This document shows, in pieces, positions 1-8,257 of a stretch of DNA of 38,674 nt. This stretch comes from Bacteroidota bacterium (GTDB lineage: Bacteria > Bacteroidota > Bacteroidia > Chitinophagales > LD1). How positions within the stretch are numbered: the first letter of the stretch is position 1; the number at the start of each line of letters is the position of its first letter. The stretch lies in assembly GCA_947461105.1 (NCBI GenBank), contig CANHIG010000005.1, positions 1 through 38,674 of the forward strand, given 5' to 3'. Below the pieces are notes generated by a model. It ran no database searches, was not told the origin of the DNA, and was given only the letters and a program-made list of their open reading frames with translations. The position numbers and the translations under genes are program-made.

Positions 1-2
1 AC

Positions 3-110
3 TTAAATCCACTAACCGAGGACTTTGCAGAAGGGCAGAATGAAGCTGTTCTTTCCAGAAACATCAGAAAAATGATAACTAAATTTTTAAAGCGGAACAA
101 TGAAAAATAA
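3..110 (+). CDS. C-terminal end of an upstream gene, possibly an RND efflux permease (partial)
   Basis: Reading frame 3 is open from the first complete codon to a TAA at 108-110 and encodes the last 35 residues of a protein, ending in the basic tail KFLKRNNEK. The stop overlaps the start of the following TolC-type gene by 11 bases, which implies translational coupling within one operon. In Bacteroidota such outer-membrane factors commonly follow the inner-membrane RND pump gene, so the fragment may be the end of that pump. This is inference from position only, because the fragment is too short to recognise as a family. Confidence 0.5.
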   Translation, partial: LNPLTEDFAEGQNEAVLSRNIRKMITKFLKRNNEK

Positions 111-1524
111 ACTATTTATAAAATGCATTACTGTAGCTTTTATGCTGCTAGCAGGCGGAGGGTGTAAACTCTTTAAAGAGCCGATAAAGACAGAAAATAA
201 AAATGTACCTGATGCTTTTAATATTTCGCAGGATACTACGAACACAGCTCGTGTAAAATGGCGCAATTATTTTACTGATACCAATTTAATTGCATTAATT
301 GATACCGCCCTGAAAAACAATCAGGAGTTGAACATCACCATGCAGGAAATTAATATTGCCCGAAATGAAGTGAAAGCTAAGAAAGGAGAATATTTACCAT
401 TTGGAGGAATACAACTTGGCGGTGGGCCTGACAAATCCGGGCGATATACATGGAACGGACAATCTGAGGAGGATCTTAAGGCTAACCCAGGGAAAGCAAA
501 GTATATAGGCGACTTTATGGTAGGTGCTGTTTTTTCCTGGGAACTGGATATCTGGAAGAAGCTGCGTAATGCTAAGAAAGCAGCAGTGGCAAGATACCTA
601 GCCAGTGTTGATGGGAAAAACTTTATGGTAACTAATCTTATTTCAGAGATTGCTAATTCATACTACGAACTAATTGCTCTTGATAACCAACTTTCCATTA
701 TTCAAAAAAATATTGAAATTCAAGATAATGCCTTGAATATTGTTAAGCAACAGAAAGATGCAGCCCGGGTGACTCAATTAGCAGTAAACCGATTTGAAGC
801 GCAGCTACTCAATACACAAAATCTTCAATATGATATTCAGCAGCAAATAGTGGAAACCGAAAACAAGATTAATTTCCTGACAGGCCGTTTCCCCAAGCCT
901 CTTACGCGCAATTCTGCATCATTTAATAATACACTGTTTGATTCTATTGCCTCAGGTATACCAAGCCAGTTGTTGGAAAACAGACCAGATATAAAACGAG
1001 CAGAGCAACAGTTAGTTGCCGCTAAACTAGATGTGAAAGTAGCTAAAGCTAGTTTTTTTCCGAATGTGCGTCTTTCCGCATCAATTGGATTTCAGGCTTT
1101 CAATCCGGCTGTGTGGTTTCGTCCAGAATCGATACTCTATAGTGTGTTCGGAGATTTGATGGCTCCTTTAATTAACCGAAATGCTATCAAAGCAGCTTAC
1201 ATGAGTTCCAGATCTAAGCAGATACAGGCAGTTTACAATTACGAACAAACTATTTTGAAGGCATACATTGAGGTTGTTAATCAACTCTCAGGAATAGATA
1301 AGTATTCGAAAAGTTATGAAACAAAATCAAAAGAAGTTGAAATCCTTACTCAATCAATTGCAGTTTCCGCAAATCTTTTCAAATCAGCCAGAGCAGATTA
1401 CATGGAGGTTTTATTGACTCAACGTGAAGCATTGGAGTCGAAAATGGAGCAAATCGAAATCAAGAAAAAACAATTGAACGCAGAAGTTAATATTTACAAG
1501 GCTTTAGGAGGAGGATGGAATTGA
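100..1524 (+). CDS. TolC-family outer-membrane efflux lipoprotein (NodT/OprM type)
   Basis: This is an outer-membrane channel of a tripartite efflux pump that would form the exit duct for substrates delivered by an RND or similar inner-membrane transporter. The N-terminus is a lipoprotein signal with a lipobox-like LAGGGC around residues 18-23, so the mature protein should be anchored by a lipidated cysteine. Two repeated outer-membrane efflux (OEP) domains follow. Each has the usual pattern of long amphipathic helices, and the motifs FSWELDIWKKL (about residues 145-155) and LLENRPDIKRAE (about 300-312) are typical of the family. The length of 474 residues is normal. It overlaps the upstream partial gene by 11 bases. 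No adaptor gene is visible here and it should lie further upstream. The family call is firm; the substrate cannot be read from the sequence. Confidence 0.9.
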   Translation: MKNKLFIKCITVAFMLLAGGGCKLFKEPIKTENKNVPDAFNISQDTTNTARVKWRNYFTDTNLIALIDTALKNNQELNITMQEINIARNEVKAKKGEYLPFGGIQLGGGPDKSGRYTWNGQSEEDLKANPGKAKYIGDFMVGAVFSWELDIWKKLRNAKKAAVARYLASVDGKNFMVTNLISEIANSYYELIALDNQLSIIQKNIEIQDNALNIVKQQKDAARVTQLAVNRFEAQLLNTQNLQYDIQQQIVETENKINFLTGRFPKPLTRNSASFNNTLFDSIASGIPSQLLENRPDIKRAEQQLVAAKLDVKVAKASFFPNVRLSASIGFQAFNPAVWFRPESILYSVFGDLMAPLINRNAIKAAYMSSRSKQIQAVYNYEQTILKAYIEVVNQLSGIDKYSKSYETKSKEVEILTQSIAVSANLFKSARADYMEVLLTQREALESKMEQIEIKKKQLNAEVNIYKALGGGWN

Positions 1525-1727
1525 TTAGATTGATATTCAAAAAATCAATGTAAGCCCAAATCTTTCTATGATTGAAGGAACAATTTCCCCATAACAATAA
1601 AGTGGAAAAAACTTGATAAGGTTTTATGAGTATTCACTTCACTCATTTTCATAATCAAACGCAAAATTATCTTTAATAGATGGAATCCCAATTTTATTTA
1701 AAATAAAATAAAGATTTTCAAAGCGAT

Positions 1728-2141
1728 TTACAGAAGCCTGATACCATCTTCTTTTAATTCGATTTGTCTTGTTTTGAAAAGCAGCCCCACCGCGGCTTTA
1801 AAGGCTTTTTTACTCATATGAAGCGCAGTCTCTATCTCTTTAGGGCTACTCTTGTCGTGCAGGTCAATAAGACCATCATTGGCGTTGAGCAAGTCGAGAA
1901 TGGCTATGGCATTCAACTCTACCACATTTTTGTAGCCCTGTGGTTTCAGGCTCACATCTATCAAACCATCTTCCCGAATCTTTTTAATAAATCCGTCTAT
2001 GTGTTCCCCTTCGTATAGCGACTGAAAAATATCGCTATGGAAAATCAGTCCTTCGTCAGAATCATTTATAATCACTGCCACACCCAAATCAGACTCTTTC
2101 CCGATGATGAGCTTTATTTTTTCTCCTACTTTGAAATCCAT
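1728..2141 (-). CDS. Short CvfB-like RNA-binding protein (last S1-like domain plus winged helix only)
   Basis: The 137 residues match the C-terminal half of the CvfB/YitL family: an S1-like beta barrel (residues about 1-70, with GFIKKIREDGLIDVSL) and then the winged-helix module with the family hallmark DKSSPKEIETALHMSKKAFK. Full-length family members are roughly 280 residues, with two more S1-like domains in front; those are absent here. The start is well bounded: an in-frame TAG lies two codons upstream of the ATG, so this is not a simple misannotated start. A TAnnTTTG promoter element ends about 16 bases upstream of the ATG. It may be a genuine short paralogue that binds RNA through one domain, or a 5'-deleted gene that acquired a promoter. 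The family is CvfB-like with good confidence; the cellular role is unknown. Confidence 0.8.
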   Translation of the reverse strand: MDFKVGEKIKLIIGKESDLGVAVIINDSDEGLIFHSDIFQSLYEGEHIDGFIKKIREDGLIDVSLKPQGYKNVVELNAIAILDLLNANDGLIDLHDKSSPKEIETALHMSKKAFKAAVGLLFKTRQIELKEDGIRLL

Positions 2142-2156
2142 AAGCTATTTATTGTT

Positions 2157-2164
2157 CAAAGATA
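2157..2164 (-). promoter_or_regulatory. Bacteroidota -7 promoter element for the short CvfB-like gene
   Basis: On the minus strand the sequence reads TATCTTTG, a perfect match to the Bacteroidota -7 consensus TAnnTTTG. It lies about 16 bases before the ATG, giving a very short leader. No clear TTTG -33 box is seen at the expected distance, so the call is moderate. Confidence 0.5.
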
Positions 2165-2227
2165 ATCGGTAATTTTTGTCTGTGTGGTATTTTTTGAAGT
2201 GATAACCTGAAAAAGCCCTAGCCGAAT

Positions 2228-2285
2228 CAGGCAAGCCATAAAGCAGGGTGGGAGGAATTAAATTTTTCGTGAAAATTTTTGCCTG
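2228..2285. repeat. Nested inverted repeat in the gene-free stretch upstream of the group II intron
   Basis: The stretch 2165-2467 has no credible gene. Within it, CAGGCAA (2228-2234) pairs exactly with TTGCCTG (2279-2285). Inside that pair, AAATTTT (2260-2266) pairs with AAAATTT (2272-2278). Together they could form a two-tier hairpin. No function is known to me; it could be a terminator relic, the end of a lost element or a structured RNA. Confidence 0.4.
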
Positions 2286-2412
2286 CTTAACGGTTTGGAG
2301 CTAAAAGAAGTGCGGCTTTGAAACCGAAATGTTTTCTAACAACACAATATTAATTAGTTGCCGAAATATTGCCTCTTTTTTTGTCTACAATAAAATAAGA
2401 AACTTTCGCGAA

Positions 2413-2458
2413 GCGGCAACTTTTAGGCAAAAAACTTATACTTCTGCCGCATTTTTTT
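2413..2458 (+). terminator. Terminator-like hairpin just 5' of the group II intron
   Basis: GCGGCA (2413-2418) pairs with TGCCGC (2445-2450), with a loop of 26 bases, and is followed by A and seven T residues. The large loop makes it a weak terminator on its own. The putative intron 5' end starts about 10 bases downstream. Some bacterial group II introns insert just after terminator hairpins, so this may mark the insertion target, but no intact upstream gene ends here. Confidence 0.35.
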
Positions 2459-2467
2459 AGGTGCTGT

Positions 2468-3350
2468 GTGTGCCTTGAATGGTGAATATAGTTCTTTATT
2501 TAAAGAAAGAAAAGCCCTGAGAGTGTAAGTCTCTCCAAGCGGAAATAACATTCCGAAGTGAAGCAAGTCGCAAGGTGGATTACCGTGAGGTATACACTGA
2601 AGTAAGCGAGCCTGCGCATGATGGAACTGACGAACAGGAACTGCATAAGAGGCTATGAAAGCCGGATAAGGTTACACAGCAAACCGAAGTCCTAACGTGC
2701 GGTAACACGAGTGCTTTCATAGTAGATGCAGCAGGGTTCATCTGAAGGGAATTCACCTTACCGAGGGAGGTCTTGAAATAGATTCGTTCTCTATGTGCCA
2801 AGAAGTCAGCAGAGGTCATAGTATTTGGTAACGAGCCATCAGAAAAGATGGAGGACTCACAACCATCGAAGGACTGAACGGAAGGTTGTTTCCAATTCGA
2901 TGCGGAGTTCCGATAAAATCGAGATAGCCACATCTTAAACGAGAAACAGAGTAAAAGAAAGAGTAAAGATGATTGAGCAGATTATTAACCGCAAGAACAT
3001 GCACCGCGCATGCATCCATGTAATACAGAACAAAGGTTCGGCAGGAGTAGACGGCATGGGCGCAAGTGAACTAAAGCAGTACGTGCAAGAACACGGCACA
3101 GCAATAGCCACGCGCATCATAAACGGAAAATATCTGCCCCAAGCCATCAGGGGAGTCCACATCCCCAAGAGCAACGGCAAGAAGCGACTGCTGGGCATCC
3201 CGAAAGTAACCGACCGCTGGTTGCAGCAAAGCGAGGCGCAAGCAATTGCCCCGCGATTCGAGAAAGAATTCATGGAACACTGCTATGGATTCCGCCCGAA
3301 GAAAAACGCACATGATTGTATACTGCAATCACAAAAGTATGTACATGAAG
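2468..3350 (+). mobile_element. Decayed group II intron (5' ribozyme part plus start of its reverse transcriptase)
   Basis: A GTGTGCC at 2468-2474 matches the 5' end consensus (GUGYG) of group II introns. It is followed by about 500 bases of non-coding, GC-richer sequence with the character of ribozyme domains I-III, including the stretch around 'gaagcaagtcgcaaggtgg' near 2562-2580 that I recognise from Bacteroidota introns. The intron-encoded protein begins at 2969, where domain IV is expected. The element is not complete: the reverse transcriptase is cut after its first conserved blocks, and I cannot find a convincing domain V hairpin with its catalytic AGC and GNRA loop downstream. The 3' boundary is therefore a guess based on where protein similarity ends. 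Base composition differs strongly from the AT-rich neighbours, consistent with acquisition by transfer. Confidence 0.75.
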
Positions 3351-3424
3351 AGTCCCCTGTGGTGGGGTGTTATCACCGCACCACTTTCTTTCTTTTCTTC
3401 TTAAGGTCGGTCTTATGCCCGTAA
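2969..3424 (+). pseudogene. Truncated group II intron reverse transcriptase/maturase (LtrA-like)
   Basis: Residues 1 to about 125 match the N-terminus of group II intron reverse transcriptases: NKGSAGVDGM, the IPKSNGKKRLLGIPKVTDR block, and HCYGFRPKKNAHD. After 'SQKYVHE' (near base 3350) similarity stops and the frame runs into unrelated low-complexity sequence (HRTTFFLFFLR) before its stop. Missing are the catalytic YADD motif, the thumb, the maturase domain X and any endonuclease; intact proteins are over 400 residues. The product cannot be an active reverse transcriptase. The codons are GC-rich compared with flanking genes, supporting foreign origin. Confidence in family and truncation is high. 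Confidence 0.88.
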
Positions 3425-3495
3425 TTAAATCGTTCACTTCAAAGCGTTATGGAGATAACGCCAACCGGAAGTAAACAGCAGAAGAAATCAAATAT
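3351..3495. other. Gene-free junction after the intron remnant, with two hairpins
   Basis: GTGGTG...CACCAC (near 3358-3384) and the perfect 7-bp stem GCGTTAT/ATAACGC with a GGAG loop (3444-3461) could form hairpins. The second has no T-tract, so it is not a standard terminator for the converging aldo/keto reductase gene. The segment may be the scarred 3' end of the intron or unrelated debris; I cannot assign it. Confidence 0.3.
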
Positions 3496-4479
3496 CTAAA
3501 ACTGCAGAATCATAGGTTTGTTTTGAAGTATATCTTCAATCTTTTTCATCACAGCATCATTCAGCTTATCCATCGAATCAAAAGCTTTGAGATTTTCGGC
3601 TAGTTGAGCTTCTTTTGATGCTCCCAAAATTACTGTAGAAACATTTGGGTTTTTTAAACACCAGCAAAGCGAAAGATTGGTGAGTGTAACACCCACCTCA
3701 TCGGCAAGTTTTTTAAGTTGCTTTACCTTTTCGGCTTTGTCCAGTTCTGCTAAAGTTCTGTCCTTCAACCAAGCCATATTTTCCAATCCAAGTCGTGAAT
3801 CTGCTGCAGGTGGAGTATCTATATACTTTCCTGTGAGCAAACCGGAAGCCAATGGCGACCATATAGTAGTACCTAATCCAAATGTTTTATATAATGGTAG
3901 ATAATCCTTTTCCAAAGATTCTCTTGCAAACATATTATACTGCGGTTGCTCCATCACCGGGCCAACTAATTTATAACGCTCTGCCCAATAATGCGCTTCA
4001 GTGATTTGCTGTGCTGTCCATTCAGAAGTTCCCCAATACATTATTTTTCCTTGTTGAAGCAAGGTGTTCATCGCCAATACTGTTTCAGAAATCGGTGTAT
4101 TGATATCGGGTCTGTGACAAAAAAACAAATCAAGATAATCCACCTGTATTCTTTTCAAGGCAGCATTACAAGCTTCGAAAACATGCTTACGCATCAAACC
4201 TTTCTGATTGGGCTTTTGCCCACCCCAAAACACTTTGCTGGATACAATATAGGTAGATCTATCCCAGTTTATTTTCTTCAAAATATTGCCCATCACAATC
4301 TCTGATTTGCCACTGGCATAAGCCTCGGCATTATCAAAGAAATTCACGCCCCCTTCATAAGCCGTTATCATCAGGCGTTCTGCCACATCATCGGTAATCT
4401 GATGGCCGAATGTAACCCAGGTTCCAAATGATAATGCACTCACTTGCAAACCGGTATTTCCTAATCTCCTGTATTCCAT
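3496..4479 (-). CDS. Aldo/keto reductase (Kv-beta-like)
   Basis: This is an NADPH-dependent oxidoreductase of the aldo/keto reductase superfamily, cytoplasmic, presumed to reduce aldehydes or ketones. The TIM-barrel signature is clear, and the catalytic tetrad can be read as Asp49 and Tyr54 (FFDNAEAYASG), Lys82 (SSKVF) and His122 (CHRPD). The cofactor-binding end contains the characteristic ILGASKEAQLAENL. The opening MEYRRLGNTGLQVSALSFGTW and the 327-residue length fit the voltage-gated potassium channel beta-subunit-like group, many of whose bacterial members are general aldehyde reductases. It follows pyrE by 14 bases on the same strand and is probably cotranscribed with it, although no metabolic link to pyrimidines is evident. 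The physiological substrate is unknown. Confidence 0.9.
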   Translation of the reverse strand: MEYRRLGNTGLQVSALSFGTWVTFGHQITDDVAERLMITAYEGGVNFFDNAEAYASGKSEIVMGNILKKINWDRSTYIVSSKVFWGGQKPNQKGLMRKHVFEACNAALKRIQVDYLDLFFCHRPDINTPISETVLAMNTLLQQGKIMYWGTSEWTAQQITEAHYWAERYKLVGPVMEQPQYNMFARESLEKDYLPLYKTFGLGTTIWSPLASGLLTGKYIDTPPAADSRLGLENMAWLKDRTLAELDKAEKVKQLKKLADEVGVTLTNLSLCWCLKNPNVSTVILGASKEAQLAENLKAFDSMDKLNDAVMKKIEDILQNKPMILQF

Positions 4480-4493
4480 ATTGTAAATTTTAT

Positions 4494-5141
4494 TTAGTCT
4501 TTAAATACAAAAACCGCAGGGGATTTTTTCCATTGCTGCAACAACTGCACATCAGCATCTTTGATGTAGTTATTAGTAACAGCCTGCTCTATCAGATAAT
4601 CATAATTGGAAAGTGTGAAGTAACTACAATCAGCATTTTTGAATGCTGTTTCCACTGCCTCAAAACCATACGAAAAAATAGCACCAAGGCCTACAACCTC
4701 TCCTCCTGCTTCACGAATGGCCTCCACTGCTTTCAGAGAGCTACCTCCTGTAGAAATCAAATCTTCAATCACAAACACCTTCTGTCCTTTTAGCAAAGTA
4801 CCTTCAATCTTATTTTCCAAACCATGTCCCTTTGCTTTATCTCGCACATAGATAAATGGTAAATTCAAAACATCTGCCACTAAAACTCCATGTGGAATTC
4901 CGGCTGTAGCTACACCCGCTATCACCTCCACTCCTTTAAATTCTTCATGAATAATATCAGCAAAAGAAGACCTGATGAAATCTCTTACCTTAGGATAAGA
5001 AAGTGTTTTTCGATTATCGCAGTATATAGGACTTTTGATACCGCTTGCCCAGGTGAAAGGCTTATCGAGACTTAAAATTACTGCTTTTATTTCCAGCAAG
5101 TACTCAGCCATTGTCCTTGCTTTTGCATTGTTCAAAACCAT
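4494..5141 (-). CDS. pyrE: Orotate phosphoribosyltransferase
   Basis: This enzyme joins orotate to PRPP to make orotidine monophosphate, the fifth step of de novo pyrimidine synthesis, in the cytoplasm as a dimer. The PRPP-binding signature KVFVIEDLISTGGSS is at residues 121-135. The flexible catalytic loop containing RDKAKGHG is at about 100-107, and the substrate region WASGIKSPIYCDNR is at 31-44, all diagnostic of PyrE. The length of 215 residues is normal. Met1 and Met11 are both possible starts; the longer form is kept because the residues between look like part of the first helix. It is first in a likely two-gene unit with the aldo/keto reductase and is divergent from the NUDIX gene, sharing a 57-base intergenic region. 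Confidence 0.95.
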   Translation of the reverse strand: MVLNNAKARTMAEYLLEIKAVILSLDKPFTWASGIKSPIYCDNRKTLSYPKVRDFIRSSFADIIHEEFKGVEVIAGVATAGIPHGVLVADVLNLPFIYVRDKAKGHGLENKIEGTLLKGQKVFVIEDLISTGGSSLKAVEAIREAGGEVVGLGAIFSYGFEAVETAFKNADCSYFTLSNYDYLIEQAVTNNYIKDADVQLLQQWKKSPAVFVFKD

Positions 5142-5198
5142 ATCTTCGATTAAAATGATTTATTATGTAGAATTGTTCGCAAAATAGAAAAAAGATTT

Positions 5199-5819
5199 AT
5201 GCCTGTAAGAGTTTATTTCGACAACTATCACCTGTTGATAACAGCAGATATAGCGGACATCAAAAAAGATGCCTACCAGCTTATAATCAGCAACAAAGAC
5301 AAAGTTTTTGACTTCAGATTAAATCCTGAGGAGCTATTCAACGGCGACAAAGGAAACATTGCCATAATTACGCCATTCGTTGAGGAAACACTGGAATCTA
5401 TTTTTGATTTTGCAGATGGTATCATTGCAGCAGGCGGCATTGTGCAGAATGAGAATAATGAAGTGCTGTGCATTTTCAGAAGAGGCTTTTGGGATTTGCC
5501 GAAAGGCAAAGTGGAGAAAGGCGAAAAAATAATTGATGCTGCGCAGCGAGAAGTAAAAGAAGAAACCGGAATTGATACTCAAATCGAAAATCCTGATGCT
5601 ATAATTTCATTTCATTGCTATGTGCTGAATAATAAAAACTGCATCAAAGAAACACATTGGTTCGATATGAAATTGAATGGAACTAACAAAGCCACCCCTC
5701 AAACTGAAGAAGATATCTCTGAACTGAAATGGATGAGTAAAGAAGCGTACAACGCTACCAGAGGTTTATTCTATCCACTAATTGCAGCTATTTTAGATCA
5801 GCATTTCGGCAAGCAATAA
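5199..5819 (+). CDS. NUDIX hydrolase
   Basis: The NUDIX box is complete: G103-x5-E109-x7-R117-E118-V-x-E121-E122-x-G124-I. It would bind Mg2+ and hydrolyse a nucleoside diphosphate linked to some other group. An N-terminal domain of about 75 residues precedes the NUDIX fold (which starts near FADGIIAAGGIVQN) and has no motif I can name; such prefixes usually determine substrate. The residues FRRGFWDLPKGKVEKGE are typical of housecleaning or (di)nucleoside polyphosphate hydrolases, but the substrate cannot be deduced. It is divergent from pyrE and convergent with the TonB receptor, whose stop lies 25 bases away. Confidence 0.88.
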   Translation: MPVRVYFDNYHLLITADIADIKKDAYQLIISNKDKVFDFRLNPEELFNGDKGNIAIITPFVEETLESIFDFADGIIAAGGIVQNENNEVLCIFRRGFWDLPKGKVEKGEKIIDAAQREVKEETGIDTQIENPDAIISFHCYVLNNKNCIKETHWFDMKLNGTNKATPQTEEDISELKWMSKEAYNATRGLFYPLIAAILDQHFGKQ

Positions 5820-5844
5820 TACATTTGATATACTATGCCAATTA

Positions 5845-8220
5845 CTAGAAAGTATACCTGAATTGCAACGTAAAATTTCTCAATGGTTCAGGTCTGCCCG
5901 GTCTAAGTGTATAAAGCCTGTTCGCCAGATTTTTTGCTATAAAACCAAAACTAACACGATCATTAATTTTATACCCGATACGCATATCTGCTGTCACATC
6001 TCCATTCTTATGCTGAGAGCCATATTTTGTGAAAGTATTTTTACCGCCATCAATCATATTTGCTGCTACATTAAACAAAGTTGAAAACACCTCAGGATAA
6101 CTCACATAACTCACTGTTGCTCCGATATAGGCACCCTTGTATGAAAGCTCAATATCAGCTCTGACCAAATGCCTCACCCGGTTTGCAAGAATGAGATTTT
6201 GATTGGCAGAATCCACTTTCTTAACGTTATATTCAAACAAGTCCTTAATGTATTTTCCTGTTTTAAAATTTCCGGTAGTGTCCTGCGAATTTGATTTACC
6301 CGGAAAGTTGTATGTGTATCCTGCCAGAAGTTGAATGCCAACCGGTCCGATATTTCCTTTACCTAATATACTCACCTCGTATCCCGCAACACGAGCATTT
6401 TCTACATTCAAAGCCTTAATGCCTACTACATTAGGACTTCTCTGAGGGCTTGGGTAAAGAAACTCCAGGGAATCGGGAAATATCTTAGTCTTACCATCAG
6501 AGTAGTAATTTGCCCAAACGCCCACATTGTAGTCAATAAAGTTCTTGTATTCCTGCCAGAAGAAAGCCACATCCACATAGGCTTGCCAGTTTTTAATTTT
6601 AAATCCTTGCTTCAATCCAAACTCCAAACTCCAACCCGACTCAGGGCGAAGTGTGTCATTAGGCACAACTAGAATCCCATTGAAAAAACTTTGTGCAATG
6701 TACCGCTCTCCAATAGTTGGTATTCGGTATGCTTGCCCCCATGACGCTCGAATAAAAGTAGCCTTTGCTGCCTGAATATTGATACCTGAACGGAAGATGG
6801 GTTTCGATTTTACCACTACCGTATCTACACCTATCACCTCATATCTCAAACCTGCCTGAAGCGATAATATTTTATAATTCAATTCAGCTTGTGCATATAC
6901 TCCCGCATTAAAATTGATTCGTGTTCCAGTATACAAATTACTGCTCGAAAAGGCCAGACCTAGCGGTGTCCCTGCAGTTACCACCAAAAGATTATTTTTG
7001 AGCTTGTACTGATATTGGTTTTCTATTTGCACTGAATTGGAAACTGCGTTGGGGTCTGCGCCATTTCCTTTTCTGAAAATATTCAGGTATCTGATATTCA
7101 GTTTATACCCATGACCATTTACACTGGAATATGCAAAGTGAGGGTCTATTGTTGTTTTTACATATTTATCATCAGAACCAACAGCTCTGTATAAAAGGAA
7201 AGAATCCATATCCTTTGAGATGAAAAAGCGATCACTTGCTTCATAAAGCATTGAAGCATTAAGACCAGCAGCCAACCCACTTATTTTAGGAGACAAATAG
7301 CGCGTTTTAAAAAACACCTGACCTCTGTACTCATCTGCAAGCTGTAGATGACTTTTCACCAAAGTGATATTACCGCCTGCTACTAGCTGCAAATCTTTAA
7401 TTTTCTGCTGATGATTTATATTGATGTTGGTAAACGCGGGAGGAGCGCTAGACCACCACTTTTGAGTGCCCTGAGGTTTATCTGAAACTCCAATATTCAC
7501 ATCTATGTCCGTTTTAGGTTCTGTCTTTGTTGGCCATTCTGTGATTACATTCACTACACCATTTAGGGCAGAAGAACCATATACTACAGATGAAGCCCCT
7601 TTGATCACCTCCACCTGTTTCACATTGGCAACCGGCACCATTTTATTTTGCGACTCTCCCAAATCAGAGCTTGTCAATCCCAGACCATCAACATTAACTG
7701 CTGTTCGGGAACCTACACCATAAGAATATGAACTACCTCCACGAATACTAATTTGCCCATCCTGAACCAACACTCCGGGTGATTTATTTACAATCTCTCC
7801 CAAATCATTTGCGTTGGTATTTTTAATTTGATTTTTACCAATTACATCGGTGGATACAGATTCTTTGGCTGCATTTTTTTTATATTGACTTACAGATACA
7901 ATTTCATTGAGCATCATAGCATCTGTTTTCAAGAAAACATCCAGATTCATATTTTCATTGTCTTTCAGCATAATTTCCTTAACTATTCGCTTATAACCAA
8001 TCAAACTAAAAACAAAACGGTATTGCCCCGCAGGTAAACTGAGACTGAAGTTTCCTGAGGCATTTGAAACTATTCCCTTTGCCTTATCATATCTGATAGC
8101 TACGCCTGCTAAAAATTCTTTTGAAACAGTATCACGGACAACTCCCGACACTGTGGAATTTTGAGCAATACTAAAAAGCGAAAAAAAAGCACAGAGTATT
8201 AACGTAAATAAATACTTCAT
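5845..8220 (-). CDS. TonB-dependent outer-membrane receptor with carboxypeptidase-regulatory-like N-domain
   Basis: This is a gated outer-membrane channel driven by TonB-ExbBD that imports a bulky nutrient. A Sec signal peptide (about residues 1-19, ending SIAQ) is followed by a CarboxypepD_reg-like beta sandwich (about 22-95, with the SGVVRDT opening). The plug domain spans about 115-235, with INVDGL-like and VEVIKGASSVVYGSSALNGVVNV motifs, and a 22-strand-type barrel ends in the expected aromatic terminus FRYTF. The 791-residue length is normal for a receptor without a SusD partner, and no susD gene is adjacent. It lies 37 bases downstream of a predicted periplasmic phosphodiesterase on the same strand, so the substrate may be a product of phosphoester cleavage. 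That is inference from context; metal chelates remain possible. Confidence 0.92.
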   Translation of the reverse strand: MKYLFTLILCAFFSLFSIAQNSTVSGVVRDTVSKEFLAGVAIRYDKAKGIVSNASGNFSLSLPAGQYRFVFSLIGYKRIVKEIMLKDNENMNLDVFLKTDAMMLNEIVSVSQYKKNAAKESVSTDVIGKNQIKNTNANDLGEIVNKSPGVLVQDGQISIRGGSSYSYGVGSRTAVNVDGLGLTSSDLGESQNKMVPVANVKQVEVIKGASSVVYGSSALNGVVNVITEWPTKTEPKTDIDVNIGVSDKPQGTQKWWSSAPPAFTNININHQQKIKDLQLVAGGNITLVKSHLQLADEYRGQVFFKTRYLSPKISGLAAGLNASMLYEASDRFFISKDMDSFLLYRAVGSDDKYVKTTIDPHFAYSSVNGHGYKLNIRYLNIFRKGNGADPNAVSNSVQIENQYQYKLKNNLLVVTAGTPLGLAFSSSNLYTGTRINFNAGVYAQAELNYKILSLQAGLRYEVIGVDTVVVKSKPIFRSGINIQAAKATFIRASWGQAYRIPTIGERYIAQSFFNGILVVPNDTLRPESGWSLEFGLKQGFKIKNWQAYVDVAFFWQEYKNFIDYNVGVWANYYSDGKTKIFPDSLEFLYPSPQRSPNVVGIKALNVENARVAGYEVSILGKGNIGPVGIQLLAGYTYNFPGKSNSQDTTGNFKTGKYIKDLFEYNVKKVDSANQNLILANRVRHLVRADIELSYKGAYIGATVSYVSYPEVFSTLFNVAANMIDGGKNTFTKYGSQHKNGDVTADMRIGYKINDRVSFGFIAKNLANRLYTLRPGRPEPLRNFTLQFRYTF

Positions 8221-8257
8221 ATAATGGGTGGTTTAGTGGTTGGAATAAAAATGTAAA

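Noticed and set aside
1691-1709. Perfect inverted repeat ATTTTATTT-A-AAATAAAAT between the TolC-type and CvfB-like genes
   Set aside because: It is made only of A and T in an AT-rich spacer, so it is a plausible chance palindrome, and it lacks the GC stem of a terminator.
2580-3328. Minus-strand ORFs (117, 67, 112 and 85 residues) and the 84-residue plus ORF at 1764
   Set aside because: They are antisense shadows of the intron ribozyme, its reverse transcriptase and the CvfB-like gene. Their composition is Cys/Ser/Leu-rich, as expected for reverse-strand translation, and none has a recognisable motif.
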